Below, in pieces: positions 49,732 to 58,121 of a stretch of 64,000 bases of DNA (positions within the stretch are counted from its first letter, which is position 1; each line of letters begins with the position of its first letter). The translations under genes were made by a program, and so were the position numbers. Origin of the DNA: Desulfacinum sp. (GTDB lineage Bacteria; Desulfobacterota; Syntrophobacteria; Syntrophobacterales; DSM-9756); NCBI GenBank assembly GCA_014359885.1, contig JACIYN010000059.1, positions 37,406 to 101,405 of the forward strand. The letters are read 5' to 3'. The notes beneath the pieces were generated by a model. The model searched no databases. It was not told the origin of the DNA and saw only the letters and a list, made by a program, of their open reading frames with translations.

Positions 49732-51042
49732 CTAAGCCGTCACATCGGCCAGAAGCGCCCCGTCGTAATCGAAAAGGAGCAGCCGCACGTCCGTTTCCCG
49801 GCCCGCCAGCGCCTTGGACTGCCGGGCCGCCTCCCGGGCAATCCTTCGCACCACCCGGTGGACCGGCAAGGAGTTCACTCCCGGAGTGCCCTGGCATTCC
49901 AGCTCCTCCCGGCCGGATGCCGCCTTGAGAATTTCCAGGGCATGCCGTGCCGTGTTGGCCCCGCGGATCCGCCGGACGGTTTCATCCGGCATGCCTTCCT
50001 CCGCCGCACACCTGGCCACGGCTTCCAGATCCATGGCCACCTTGTGGGCATGGGTGTACGGGTGGCCTTGGGCCATCTTGACCGCCTTGCCGAAAAAGAC
50101 GCTGTGGACGATGGAGCGGAAACCCTCCGCCACGGCCCTCTTGACGGCAAAGGCAAAGAAATCCGCAATCTGGACGAAAGATTCCGCCGGCAGCCCGTTC
50201 AAAAGGGCGCGAGCCATCTTCTCGCTCTTGCCGCCCGTACTGAGCACCACCTGGGGACATCCGTTGGACCGGGCCACGTCCAGAGCCACCTGGATCGTTT
50301 CTTCGTATGCCTGATGGGAAAACGGTCTGACAAGGCCTGTGGTGCCCAGGATGGAAATCCCACCAAGGACGCCCAGCCGGGCATTGAGTGTATGGCGCGC
50401 CAGATCTTCGCCTCCCGGAACAGACACTTCCACATGGACGGTGACCGCCGGCGCCGTTTCGGGCGGGCCGGGCACAGGGATCCAAACCCCGGGGCTTCCG
50501 GCAGGCGGGTTCCACGGCACACGATCCGCTCCGAAACCCACGGGAACCCCATGGAACGCAGGGGACGGCACCCGTCGAACTTCCTCCAGAAGGTTCTCCG
50601 CCAGCATCCGGCGCGGCATGGGATTCACGGCCGGCTCCCCCACGGCCACGGGGAGTCCGGGCTTGGTCACCCGGCCCACTCCGGCACCCGCCGTGAGGCG
50701 AATCCAACCGTCACCGTCCCTCAGCCCGCCTGTTTCGGGATCCGATGAAAAGCCCCCCAGGCACAACCGCACGCAAACCCGCGCCCGGTGGGTCACATCG
50801 GGATCGTCCCCGCCGTCCTTGATGACGCAGGCCTCCGCCCAGTCGCCGTGCCCGACGCAACGGGACACCTCCACGGGCAGGTAGTAGCCCGCCGGGAGTC
50901 GAACCGCCACAGACGAAGGACACTCGCCGGAAAGAAGACACCGGGCGGCGGCCCTCGCGGCCGCCGTCATGGCCGTGCCGGTACTGAAGCCCATGCGAAG
51001 CCGGCGGCGCCCCGCCGTCTCTTGCCCGCTCGTGCCGCTCAT
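49732..51042 (-). CDS. cbiD: Cobalt-precorrin-5B C1-methyltransferase
   Basis: CbiD methylates C1 in the anaerobic corrin route. The 436-residue protein has the typical FSTGTAMTAAARAAARCLL N terminus, GAGVGRVTKPGLPVAVGEPAVNP and the GGISILGTTGLVRPFSHQAYEETI core, HGPLH-like HAHKVAMDLEAVARCAAE and a C-terminal extension of about 40 residues (KALAGRETDVRLLLFDYDG) beyond the usual length. The start at 51042 follows a weak GGAAAA. The gene points away from the cobalamin riboswitch on the other strand. Confidence 0.94.
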   Translation of the reverse strand: MSGTSGQETAGRRRLRMGFSTGTAMTAAARAAARCLLSGECPSSVAVRLPAGYYLPVEVSRCVGHGDWAEACVIKDGGDDPDVTHRARVCVRLCLGGFSSDPETGGLRDGDGWIRLTAGAGVGRVTKPGLPVAVGEPAVNPMPRRMLAENLLEEVRRVPSPAFHGVPVGFGADRVPWNPPAGSPGVWIPVPGPPETAPAVTVHVEVSVPGGEDLARHTLNARLGVLGGISILGTTGLVRPFSHQAYEETIQVALDVARSNGCPQVVLSTGGKSEKMARALLNGLPAESFVQIADFFAFAVKRAVAEGFRSIVHSVFFGKAVKMAQGHPYTHAHKVAMDLEAVARCAAEEGMPDETVRRIRGANTARHALEILKAASGREELECQGTPGVNSLPVHRVVRRIAREAARQSKALAGRETDVRLLLFDYDGALLADVTA

Positions 51043-51394
51043 TTTTCCATCAAGACCCGAATTTTCCGTTTCGCGCCCACCGCGCTGCCTCCAGATCCGA
51101 AGAAAATGCATTCTGACACCAAGCCGTCCGCCTGTCCACCCCGGCGCGCCCACCGCCCCATCACCCATTACCCATCACCCATCCCCCATCCCCCATCACT
51201 CGTCACTCATCACTCATTACCCATTACCCATCACCCATCACCCATCACCCATTACCCATCACTCATTACTCGTCACTCATTACTCATCACTCGTCACTCA
51301 TCACTCGTCACTCAACCCAGAGATCCCTCATTGACGGGACGGAAACCTTTGGCTAAATAGGAAGGTACAAGGTTCCTTGACATTGAGCCAGGAT
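51043..51394. repeat. Divergent intergenic region with long heptad array
   Basis: At 51157-51314 lie 22 consecutive seven-base units drawn from CCCATCA, CCCATTA, CTCATCA, CTCATTA and CTCGTCA. On the minus strand they read TGAYNNG. This is the longest of the four arrays of this type in the window. It separates cbiD (minus strand) from the riboswitch-controlled operon (plus strand). No gene is supported. Confidence 0.85.
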
Positions 51395-51559
51395 CAGGTG
51401 CCCGCCGGACGGGCTTAAAAGGGAAGACGGTGCAAATCCGTCGCGGTCCCGCCGCTGTGAACGGGGACGAACGCCGCATGGCCACTGTTGCAGCACGCCT
51501 GCAATGGGAAGGGCGGCCAGTAGGAGGATCCGTGAGCCAGAAGACCTGCCTGAGACCTG
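51395..51559 (+). promoter_or_regulatory. Cobalamin riboswitch
   Basis: An adenosylcobalamin-class riboswitch. Recognised parts in order: P1/P2 start AGGTGCCCG, TTAAAAGGGAA, GGTGCAAATCC, the CCCGCCGCTGTGAACGGGG core, GCCACTG, ATGGGAAGGGCGGCC and the B12 box GAGCCAGAAGACCTGCC. Closing pairs CAGGT (51395-51399) and ACCTG (51555-51559) frame the aptamer. It controls cbiC and the genes beyond, which make or import cobalamin. The expression platform is the terminator at 51657-51693. Confidence 0.95.
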
Positions 51560-51656
51560 CGGGGAGAGACACCGGATGGGAAACGGCGTCTTTCCGCGAA
51601 GGGCATACCCCATAAACGGGAGCCTTTCGTCACAGGGGATGAAGAGAAACGGGTGC

Positions 51657-51693
51657 AATCCTTGGAGCCGCAAGGCTTCAAGGATTTTTTTTT
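51657..51693 (+). terminator. Riboswitch-controlled intrinsic terminator
   Basis: AATCCTTGGAGCC pairs with GGCTTCAAGGATT (13 pairs, one G-U) around a GCAA tetraloop, followed by nine consecutive T. It lies 98 bases downstream of the aptamer and 18 bases before the cbiC start, so the switch most likely works by transcription attenuation when cobalamin is bound. Confidence 0.93.
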
Positions 51694-51711
51694 GGAAAAG
51701 CGGGGGAAGTC

Positions 51712-52380
51712 ATGAGCGAGGAGAGCAACGGCACTTCGTATCGTCCCGGCTTGGTACAGGCCGGCCGGAATATCGAAGAGGAGAGCTTTCGCATCATCGA
51801 GGCCGAAATGGGCCCCCACTCTTTCGATCCCGAGGCCTGGTCCATCGTGCGACGGATCATCCACACCACCGGGGACTTCGAATACGCAGAGCTCATCCGG
51901 ATCCATCCGGAAGCCGTCTCCGCCGCCGTCCGAGCCCTCCGGGGCGGAGCCGCCATCTACGTCGATACCCGCATGATTCAGGTGGGGCTTTCCCCCTGGC
52001 GACTCCAGTGGTTTGGAAACCCGGTCTTCACGCCGGCGGCCGATCCCGAAACCCACCTGATGGCGGAGAAGCTGGGACTGACCCGTTCCGTGGCCGCCTT
52101 TCGCAAGATGGGCGAGCGCCTCACGGGAAACATCGTGGCCGTGGGCAATGCACCGACGGCGCTCCTGGAGGTGCTGCGCCTCTGGCGGGAAGACGGCGTG
52201 CACCCCGCTCTGGTGATCGGGGTTCCCGTGGGCTTCGTTCAGGCCGACACGGCCAAGGACGCCTTGTGGGAAGCGGACCGGATCCCCTCCATTACGGTTA
52301 AGGGAAGGAAAGGAGGCAGCACGGTGGCCGTGGCCGTTCTCCACGCGCTCCTGGAACTGGCCCAGAAAGAGTCAGGCTAA
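51712..52380 (+). CDS. cbiC: Precorrin-8X / cobalt-precorrin-8 methylmutase
   Basis: CbiC/CobH moves the C11 methyl group to C12, yielding (cobyrinic) cobyrinate. The 222-residue protein shows the family motifs: EEESFRIIEAEMG, RRIIHTTGDFEY, IYVDTRMIQVGL and the VGNAPTALLEVL active-site loop with ALVIGVPVGFV. GGGGGAAG lies five bases before the ATG. It is the first gene after the cobalamin riboswitch and is separated from cobI by 527 bases with repeats. Confidence 0.95.
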   Translation: MSEESNGTSYRPGLVQAGRNIEEESFRIIEAEMGPHSFDPEAWSIVRRIIHTTGDFEYAELIRIHPEAVSAAVRALRGGAAIYVDTRMIQVGLSPWRLQWFGNPVFTPAADPETHLMAEKLGLTRSVAAFRKMGERLTGNIVAVGNAPTALLEVLRLWREDGVHPALVIGVPVGFVQADTAKDALWEADRIPSITVKGRKGGSTVAVAVLHALLELAQKESG

Positions 52381-52907
52381 TGTGAAAGAGAACCGCGAAT
52401 GAACGAGAATAGACGCAAATCTTTTTAGTGGTAGAAACCGCGAAGGCCGCAAGGAGGGTGCCCGGCCATGCAATGGGCAGTGACTCATAGAGAATGGCCT
52501 ATTGCGGCGTTCCGACAAATGCCCTTGCTCCGGCCCGCTCTTTCATCCATGCGGGGTGGCGCGAGGGGAGCCATGACTGCTAGGAGCGTGTCCGAGAACA
52601 GGCTTCCGTCTGGAACCGGTAAGAAGTCTGACCTCTTTCGTAGCCGCGGGGCTTCAGCCCCGCGAACGGGACCATCGCAACACCATGAATTGGCAGGAAA
52701 TACGCGATGGCCCATCCAAAGCCCGGGGGTTCTTCCTCAGCCCTGAAGGACTGCGCTACGAGAAAAACGGTGATTCTGAGCGCTTCGGGACACGCTCCCG
52801 GGAGGCCGCCCCCTTCGTATTCGGGGCGGTTTGGGCGCCCCATGACGAAACGGCAAGGCACCATCCCCAAAGGGGATCAAGGCCTTCCCAAACGAAAGGA
52901 CAAGGAC
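52381..52907. repeat. Intergenic repeats between cbiC and cobI
   Basis: No gene is supported. An AGAACCGCGAATGAACGAGAA unit lies at about 52386-52410, and the GAGCGTGTCCGAG...TTTCGTAGCCGCGGGGCTTC unit at about 52578-52665. Two GGAGG sequences (52452 and 52555) precede no usable frame. Whether cobI is still on the riboswitch transcript is therefore uncertain. Confidence 0.65.
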
Positions 52908-53624
52908 ATGCTGGGAACTTTCTACGGCATCGGTGTGGGTCCGGGAGACCCGGAGCTTTTGACTCTCAAGGCGGTCCGGGCCCTCAAGAAGGTGCGGCAC
53001 GTGTTCGCGGCGGCCTCCAGCAAGAACGATTACAGCCTGGCCCTGGAAATAGCCCGGCAACACGTGCCGGCGGACACGCCCGTGAGCCTGCTGGACTTTC
53101 CCATGACCTTCGACAAGGCCCGCCTGGAAGAGGCCTGGCATGCCAACTGCCTCACCGTGGTGGAAAAGCTGCAGGCCGGCTGGGACGTGGCGTTCGTGAC
53201 CCTGGGGGATCCCATGACCTTCAGCACCTTCATCTACCTGCTCCGGAAGGTGCGCAGCCGGCTGCCCCAGGTGCCCGTGGTCACTGTCCCCGGCATCACC
53301 GCGTACCAGGCGGCCGCGGCCTGCGCCGGCGTGCCCCTGGCGGAAGCGGAAGAGACCTTCACCGTGATCTCCGGGGCCAAGGGCGGAGAGGCCCTCCCCC
53401 AGGTCCTTCCCTTTTCCGACAACGTGGTGCTCATGAAGACCTACAAGAAATTTCCCGAGATCCTGGACCGCATCCGCGCCATGGGTTTGGCCGACCGGTG
53501 CTGTTTTGTGAGCCGGTGCGGCCTGGAAGGGCAGGCGGTGGAAAGGGATTTCGAAAAACTCGCCGAACTCAACCCCCACTACCTGTCCCTTTTGATCCTC
53601 AAAAAGCGGGGCCTGGAACCATGA
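52908..53624 (+). CDS. cobI: Precorrin-2 / cobalt-factor II C20-methyltransferase
   Basis: CobI/CbiL methylates C20. The 238-residue SAM methylase has FYGIGVGPGDPELLTLKAVRALK, the VTLGDPMTFSTFIYL loop and VPGITAYQAAAACAGVPLAE. AAGGACAAGGAC precedes ATG 52908; the longer upstream frame lacks support. Its stop overlaps the start of the following permease gene (ATGA), so corrin synthesis and transport are co-expressed. Minimal missing corrin genes in the window are the cobaltochelatase, cbiJ, cbiA and the lower-ligand and adenosyl steps. Confidence 0.93.
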   Translation: MLGTFYGIGVGPGDPELLTLKAVRALKKVRHVFAAASSKNDYSLALEIARQHVPADTPVSLLDFPMTFDKARLEEAWHANCLTVVEKLQAGWDVAFVTLGDPMTFSTFIYLLRKVRSRLPQVPVVTVPGITAYQAAAACAGVPLAEAEETFTVISGAKGGEALPQVLPFSDNVVLMKTYKKFPEILDRIRAMGLADRCCFVSRCGLEGQAVERDFEKLAELNPHYLSLLILKKRGLEP

Positions 53625-54676
53625 CCCCAGCCACCCGTTCGGGCCGTAACCGGTTGCTCCTGTTCTGGACCGTCGCAGGCTTCCTGGTACCCGCGGCCGC
53701 CCTTTTGTGCACTGCCGTGGGCCCGTTCCATGTGGAAGCCTCCCGGGTGTGGCGGATCCTCACCCATCCCCTGGACGCCGGACCGGCGTCAGGGGTCGAC
53801 GAGACGGCGCGGTACATCGTCTTGAACGTGCGCCTGGCCCGCGTGGTTCTGGCCCTGTTGGTGGGGGCGGCCCTGGCACTGGCCGGATCGGTCTACCAGG
53901 GAGTGCTCCTCAACCCGCTGGCCGATCCCTTTACGCTGGGGGTCTCCACCGGAGCGGCCTTCGGGGCGTCGCTGGCCATCCTGGGCGGGTGGACGGCGTG
54001 GCGCCTAGCCGGGCTGGGCACGCTGCCCCTGGCGGCTTTCGCAGGGGCCGTGGGGGCCCTGCTCCTGGTCCTGCTCCTGGGGCGCGTGGAAGGCCGGGTC
54101 CAGACCACCACCCTGGTGCTGGCGGGCATCATCGTCTCCACCTTTCTTTCCGCCTGGATCAGCCTGCTCAAGAGCCTCAACGAGGACTCCCTTTCCACCA
54201 TCGTCTTCTGGATCATGGGAAGCCTTTCCGGAAGGAGCTGGCAACACGTGCTGATCGTTCTGCCGTACCTTCTGGGCGGAGCCGGCGTCATCTTCCTGTA
54301 CGTCCGGGAGCTGGACATCCTCGCCCTGGGGGACATCCCCGCCCACCAGATGGGCGTGGCCGTCTCCCAGGTGCGCTTCCGCCTCCTGGCGGCCGCCTCC
54401 CTCATCACCGCCGCGGCCGTGGCGGTGAGCGGCGTCATCGGCTTCGTGGGACTGGTGGTTCCCCACCTGGTCCGGCTTCTCCTGGGCCCCCGGCACGGGC
54501 GTCTGCTGCCCGCGGCCATGATGACGGGAGCCCTCCTCACCCTGCTTTCCGACACCCTGGCCCGGTCCCTCCTGCCCCACGGACAGGAGATCCCTTTGGG
54601 CGTGGTGACCGCCATCCTGGGCGCTCCCTTCTTCTGTTACCTGCTCCTCCACAAGAAAAGAGCGGTGCTGGCGTGA
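53621..54676 (+). CDS. btuC: Cobalamin/iron-siderophore ABC transporter permease (FecCD/BtuC type)
   Basis: A 351-residue inner-membrane permease of the BtuC/FecCD family with about 10 transmembrane helices. Diagnostic stretches are LARVVLALLVGAALALAGSVYQGVLLNPLADPFTLGVSTGAAFGA and the GFVGLVVPHLVRLLLGPRHGRLLPA cytoplasmic loop that binds the ATPase. Context (cobalamin riboswitch, corrin genes) favours cobalamin or cobinamide as substrate rather than iron chelates. ATGA overlap with cobI and GTGA overlap with the ATPase gene indicate one operon. Confidence 0.92.
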   Translation: MTPATRSGRNRLLLFWTVAGFLVPAAALLCTAVGPFHVEASRVWRILTHPLDAGPASGVDETARYIVLNVRLARVVLALLVGAALALAGSVYQGVLLNPLADPFTLGVSTGAAFGASLAILGGWTAWRLAGLGTLPLAAFAGAVGALLLVLLLGRVEGRVQTTTLVLAGIIVSTFLSAWISLLKSLNEDSLSTIVFWIMGSLSGRSWQHVLIVLPYLLGGAGVIFLYVRELDILALGDIPAHQMGVAVSQVRFRLLAAASLITAAAVAVSGVIGFVGLVVPHLVRLLLGPRHGRLLPAAMMTGALLTLLSDTLARSLLPHGQEIPLGVVTAILGAPFFCYLLLHKKRAVLA

Positions 54677-55464
54677 TCCGTGTGTCCCACCTGTACTGCG
54701 GTTATCCCGGGCGACCCGTTCTACGGGATGTGAACCTGCGGGTGGAAGCCGGAGAGTTCGTGGGAATCCTGGGCCCCAACGGCTCGGGCAAGACCACCCT
54801 TGTCTTGGCCCTCACCGGAATCCTCCGGCCGGAAAAGGGAACCATCACCATTGACGGGCATCGCCTGGAAGATCTCCCGTCCCGGGACCGGGCCCGAAAG
54901 ATCGCCGTGGTTTCCCAGGACACCCAGGTGCGCTTTCCCTACCCCTGCGCCGACGTGGTGGCCATGGGCCGCTATCCCCACCAGGGCCGCTGGCGCGGCC
55001 CCACGCTTCGGGACGCCCGGGCGGTCCGGCGGGCCATGGAGCTCACATACACCCTGGATCTGGCCCAACGGCCCGTTTCCGACATCAGCGGCGGGGAGCG
55101 GCAGCGGGTGCTGGTGGCCAAGGCCCTGGCCCAGGACGCCCCGGTGCTGCTCCTGGACGAGGCCACGTCCGCCATGGACGTCCACTGGAAGCTGCAAACC
55201 TTCCGGCTCCTCGCGCACCTGCAGCGCAAGGAGCACAAGACCATCCTGGCCGTCCTCCACGACGTGAACCTGGCGGCGGTCTTCTGCCCGAGGCTCATCT
55301 TCCTGAAGGACGGGGCCGTGGTGGCCGACGGCCCCGCCCGGGAGGTGCTGAATCCCGCCACCCTGGAACGGGTCTACGACAGCCCGGCCGTGGTCTACGA
55401 CGTTCCGGGAAATGGCGCCCGCCAGGTTTTCTTCGTCCCCGACACGGAAGGAGCCCATCGGTGA
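54673..55464 (+). CDS. btuD: ABC transporter ATP-binding protein (BtuD/FecE type)
   Basis: A 263-residue ATPase that powers the adjacent permease. Walker A GPNGSGKTT near residues 37-45, Q-loop Gln in VSQDTQ, signature ISGGERQRV, Walker B LLLDEAT and the switch His in LAVLHD. Start codon GTG 54673 shares bases with the permease stop. The substrate is inferred to be a corrinoid from operon context, as for the permease. Confidence 0.94.
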   Translation: MIRVSHLYCGYPGRPVLRDVNLRVEAGEFVGILGPNGSGKTTLVLALTGILRPEKGTITIDGHRLEDLPSRDRARKIAVVSQDTQVRFPYPCADVVAMGRYPHQGRWRGPTLRDARAVRRAMELTYTLDLAQRPVSDISGGERQRVLVAKALAQDAPVLLLDEATSAMDVHWKLQTFRLLAHLQRKEHKTILAVLHDVNLAAVFCPRLIFLKDGAVVADGPAREVLNPATLERVYDSPAVVYDVPGNGARQVFFVPDTEGAHR

Positions 55465-57416
55465 CAGCCCTCGGACGCAGCCTGCCGGCCCTGATCGTGT
55501 CCATCCTCCTGGTGCTCACCGGCGCCTCCCAAGCCGCCGTTTCCGTCACGGACGACTGGGGACAAACGATTCGGCTGGAGCAACCGGCGAGTCGCGTCAT
55601 CCCCCTCTACGGCGCCTTTACCGAAATGCTTTACGCCATCGGGGCCGGCGGCCGGGTGATCGCCCGGACACAGGCCGATGCCCATCCGGCCGCCGTGCGG
55701 TCGCTCCCCGCCGTGGGCACCCACATGCGGCCCAACGTGGAAATGATCCTGGGGCTTCGCCCGGACCTGGTGATTCAGAGCGCCAGCCGCCGCACCGCCA
55801 CCCCGGAAATGGAACGCCTCCAGGAAGTGGGAATCCCCGTGGCGATCTTCGCTCCCAAGGACTTCCAAGGAGTGTTCCATACCATGGAGCGCCTGGGAAT
55901 CCTGACAGGGCACGAAAGGGAAGCCCGGGAGGCGGTCCGGGGACTGAGCCGAAGGCTGGAAGCGATCCGGCGCACGGTATCCAAGGCCGCCCAACGGCCC
56001 CGGGTCGTCTTCGAAGTCCGGAGCCGGCCTCTTACGGTGGCGGGCACGGGGTCCATGGCCCACCAGATCCTGGAGGCGGCGGGAGCCCGAAACGCCGTGG
56101 ATCACCCCGGCGCCGTGGTCGTCTTCAGCCAGGAAGCCCTGCTGGCCCTGGATCCGGACGTGTACATCGTCCAGGAAGGCCCCATGAACCGGAATCCCGA
56201 GCCGCTCTCCCAGCGACCCCACTTCCAAAGACTTCGGGCCGTGCAGACCGGTCGGGTTCTGGTTGTGGACGAACATCTCTTTTCCCGGCCGGGACCCCGG
56301 TGCGTGGACGCCGTGGAAATGCTCGCGCGCAAGCTCCATCCGGACCTGTTCGCCCCCGCGCCATCAGCCGACACGGGCGGAAACGGCCCCCGCGCACAGG
56401 TGGGCGATGTGGGACGGCCAAGCCCCCGCGAGACCCCGGAGATTCTCCGGCCCCCATGGCTCCGGTGGCCGACGATCCAGAAGAGACTCCTCCAGCCCCT
56501 GGGGCGCCTCACCATCTTCATCGCCATCGGCCTTTTTGTGGGAAACATCATCGAAGCCCTGGGATGGACCCGGGCCCTGGGGCGCCTCACCGGCCCGCTC
56601 CTCCGCTGGGGGCGGCTGGGGAATCAGAGCGCCGTGGCGTTCATGGCGGCCTTCTTTTCAGGCGTCACCGCCAACACGCTGCTCATGAACGCCCACAAGG
56701 ACGGCACCCTCACCACCCGGGAACTGGCCCTGTCCTGCCTGGTCAACACCCTGCCGTCCTACTTCCTGCACCTTCCCACCACCTTCTTCATCCTGCTGCC
56801 CCTGGTCCGGGAAGCGGGGATTCTCTACCTGGCCGTCACCCTGAGCGCCGCCGTCGCCCGCACCGTCGCCGTCCTGGTCGTGGGACGCCGTCTGCTGCCC
56901 GAACCGCCAGCCCATGGGAAGGAAGCGAGCGGGGAACCCGGATCTTCCCCATCGCTCAAAGAAGCACTCCGAAAGACCTGGCGGAAGTTCCGGCGCCGGC
57001 TGCTCCGGGTGCTGCGCTGGACCCTGCCCATCTACACCCTCTTTTTCCTGCTCAACCAGATCGGCCTTTTTGAATGGCTGGAAACGCACCTGGCCCGATG
57101 GGTCCCCACCCACGTGGTCCCCGTGGAAGCCGTGACCGTGGTGGCCTTCCAGATCATGGCCGAATTCACGGCGGGCGCCGCCGCCGCGGGAGCCCTCCTG
57201 GACGCCGGCACCCTTTCGGTCAAGGCCACCGTGCTGGCCCTTCTGGCCGGGAACATCATCTCCACCCCCATTCGCGCCCTGCGCCATCAACTGCCTTACT
57301 ACATGGGGATCTACACCCCCCGACTGGGCCTGGCACTGCTCTGCCTGGGCCAGACGGTTCGGGCCGCCAGCGTGGCCCTCTTCGCCGTCCTGTTCTACCT
57401 TTTCTTTCCCGGCTGA
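55461..57416 (+). CDS. Fusion of BtuF-like corrinoid-binding protein and Gate-type membrane protein
   Basis: A 651-residue two-part protein. After a signal peptide (cleavage near SQA), residues about 25-300 are a BtuF/FhuD-type periplasmic binding protein (RVIPLYGAFTEMLYAIGA; LRPDLVIQSA). A 50-residue Pro/Gly-rich linker follows. Residues about 355-650 are an integral membrane domain with roughly eight helices of the Gate/nucleoside-recognition family (GLFVGNIIEALGW; ANTLLMNAHKDGTL). Gate proteins beside cobalamin genes have been proposed to take part in corrinoid transport; the fusion puts capture and a membrane channel in one chain. It begins with a GTGA overlap, last in the operon. Confidence 0.85.
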   Translation: MTALGRSLPALIVSILLVLTGASQAAVSVTDDWGQTIRLEQPASRVIPLYGAFTEMLYAIGAGGRVIARTQADAHPAAVRSLPAVGTHMRPNVEMILGLRPDLVIQSASRRTATPEMERLQEVGIPVAIFAPKDFQGVFHTMERLGILTGHEREAREAVRGLSRRLEAIRRTVSKAAQRPRVVFEVRSRPLTVAGTGSMAHQILEAAGARNAVDHPGAVVVFSQEALLALDPDVYIVQEGPMNRNPEPLSQRPHFQRLRAVQTGRVLVVDEHLFSRPGPRCVDAVEMLARKLHPDLFAPAPSADTGGNGPRAQVGDVGRPSPRETPEILRPPWLRWPTIQKRLLQPLGRLTIFIAIGLFVGNIIEALGWTRALGRLTGPLLRWGRLGNQSAVAFMAAFFSGVTANTLLMNAHKDGTLTTRELALSCLVNTLPSYFLHLPTTFFILLPLVREAGILYLAVTLSAAVARTVAVLVVGRRLLPEPPAHGKEASGEPGSSPSLKEALRKTWRKFRRRLLRVLRWTLPIYTLFFLLNQIGLFEWLETHLARWVPTHVVPVEAVTVVAFQIMAEFTAGAAAAGALLDAGTLSVKATVLALLAGNIISTPIRALRHQLPYYMGIYTPRLGLALLCLGQTVRAASVALFAVLFYLFFPG

Positions 57417-57545
57417 CGAAACGCCTCGTTCATTCCGATAATTGCTTTTTTGGGGTTGTTTTTGTGGCCTGTCCCGGGCCTTCTCGGTCCGTTTATGATT
57501 TCTTTACGTACGGTTACCTTATTTTCGCCCCTCTCGTTTTTTCCC

Positions 57546-57574
57546 TTGACGCGGGTCGGTGCGGCGGCTATATA
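57546..57574 (+). promoter_or_regulatory. Sigma-70 promoter of the MarR gene, near-leaderless
   Basis: TTGACG (57546-57551), a 17-base spacer and TATATA (57569-57574): strong consensus boxes at ideal spacing. The ATG at 57584 is 10 bases after the -10, so the transcript would start about three bases before or at the start codon. Confidence 0.8.
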
Positions 57575-57583
57575 GATCACACT

Positions 57584-58060
57584 ATGAACGAGATGAGGCC
57601 CTTCAAAGACGATTTCTTTCGCTACCAGGCCCGGCGCTTCCAGGAACTCATGGAAGAGGTGGTTCAGTGTTGTGAGACGCGCACGGCCTATTTTTCCGAG
57701 AAGTTCGGCATTCCCAGCGCCGAGCTGCGATGCCTCATGCTCTTTCGGGAAGAAAAGTACCTCACGGTGAAGGGCATCGCCCAGAAGCTGGATGTGGCCA
57801 AGAGCCGGGTGACCAAGATCGTGAGCGGCCTTCTGGAAAAGGGGCTGGTCACCCGGATCGACGACCCGTCGGACGGCCGCGTGAAGCTCATCAGCCTCAC
57901 CCGGGAGGGGCGCGCCAAGTCGGAAGAGATCGCTTCGCTCAGCAGCCGGATGCACGAGATGATCCTTCTGGAGATGGAGCCGGAGGAGCGCAAGATGGTG
58001 CTCACGGCCCTGGAGCGGCTGCGCACCAGCATGGAGGCGGTGAAGGAACGGATGATGTGA
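57584..58060 (+). CDS. MarR-family transcriptional regulator
   Basis: A 158-residue winged-helix dimeric repressor of the MarR family. The DNA-binding helix is IAQKLDVAKSRVTKIVSGLLEKGLVTR and the wing is DDPSDGRVKLISLT, both classical. Two Cys residues (VVQCCETR) near residues 28-29 could sense thiols, polysulfide or oxidants. Because no ribosome-binding site fits between promoter and ATG, translation may be leaderless. It lies 61 bases before the DsrE/TusA operon, and the sequence GTTCATAGT at its start codon (minus strand) occurs again in the operon promoter, suggesting autoregulation and control of that operon. Confidence 0.9.
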   Translation: MNEMRPFKDDFFRYQARRFQELMEEVVQCCETRTAYFSEKFGIPSAELRCLMLFREEKYLTVKGIAQKLDVAKSRVTKIVSGLLEKGLVTRIDDPSDGRVKLISLTREGRAKSEEIASLSSRMHEMILLEMEPEERKMVLTALERLRTSMEAVKERMM

Positions 58061-58081
58061 ACCTCTTTTTTTGATTTAGTG

Positions 58082-58096
58082 GTTCATAGTATTAAC
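58082..58096. promoter_or_regulatory. Candidate MarR operator palindrome
   Basis: GTTCATA-G-TATTAAC is a 15-base imperfect palindrome with one mismatch, 26 bases before the DsrE ATG. The half GTTCATAGT also occurs on the minus strand across the MarR start codon (57582-57590). Confidence 0.5.
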
Positions 58097-58121
58097 AAAA
58101 AAAACGCGGGAGGACCTTTTC

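Noticed and set aside
51157..51314. Possible CRISPR array
   Set aside because: Units are seven bases long, degenerate and have no spacers; no cas gene is nearby.
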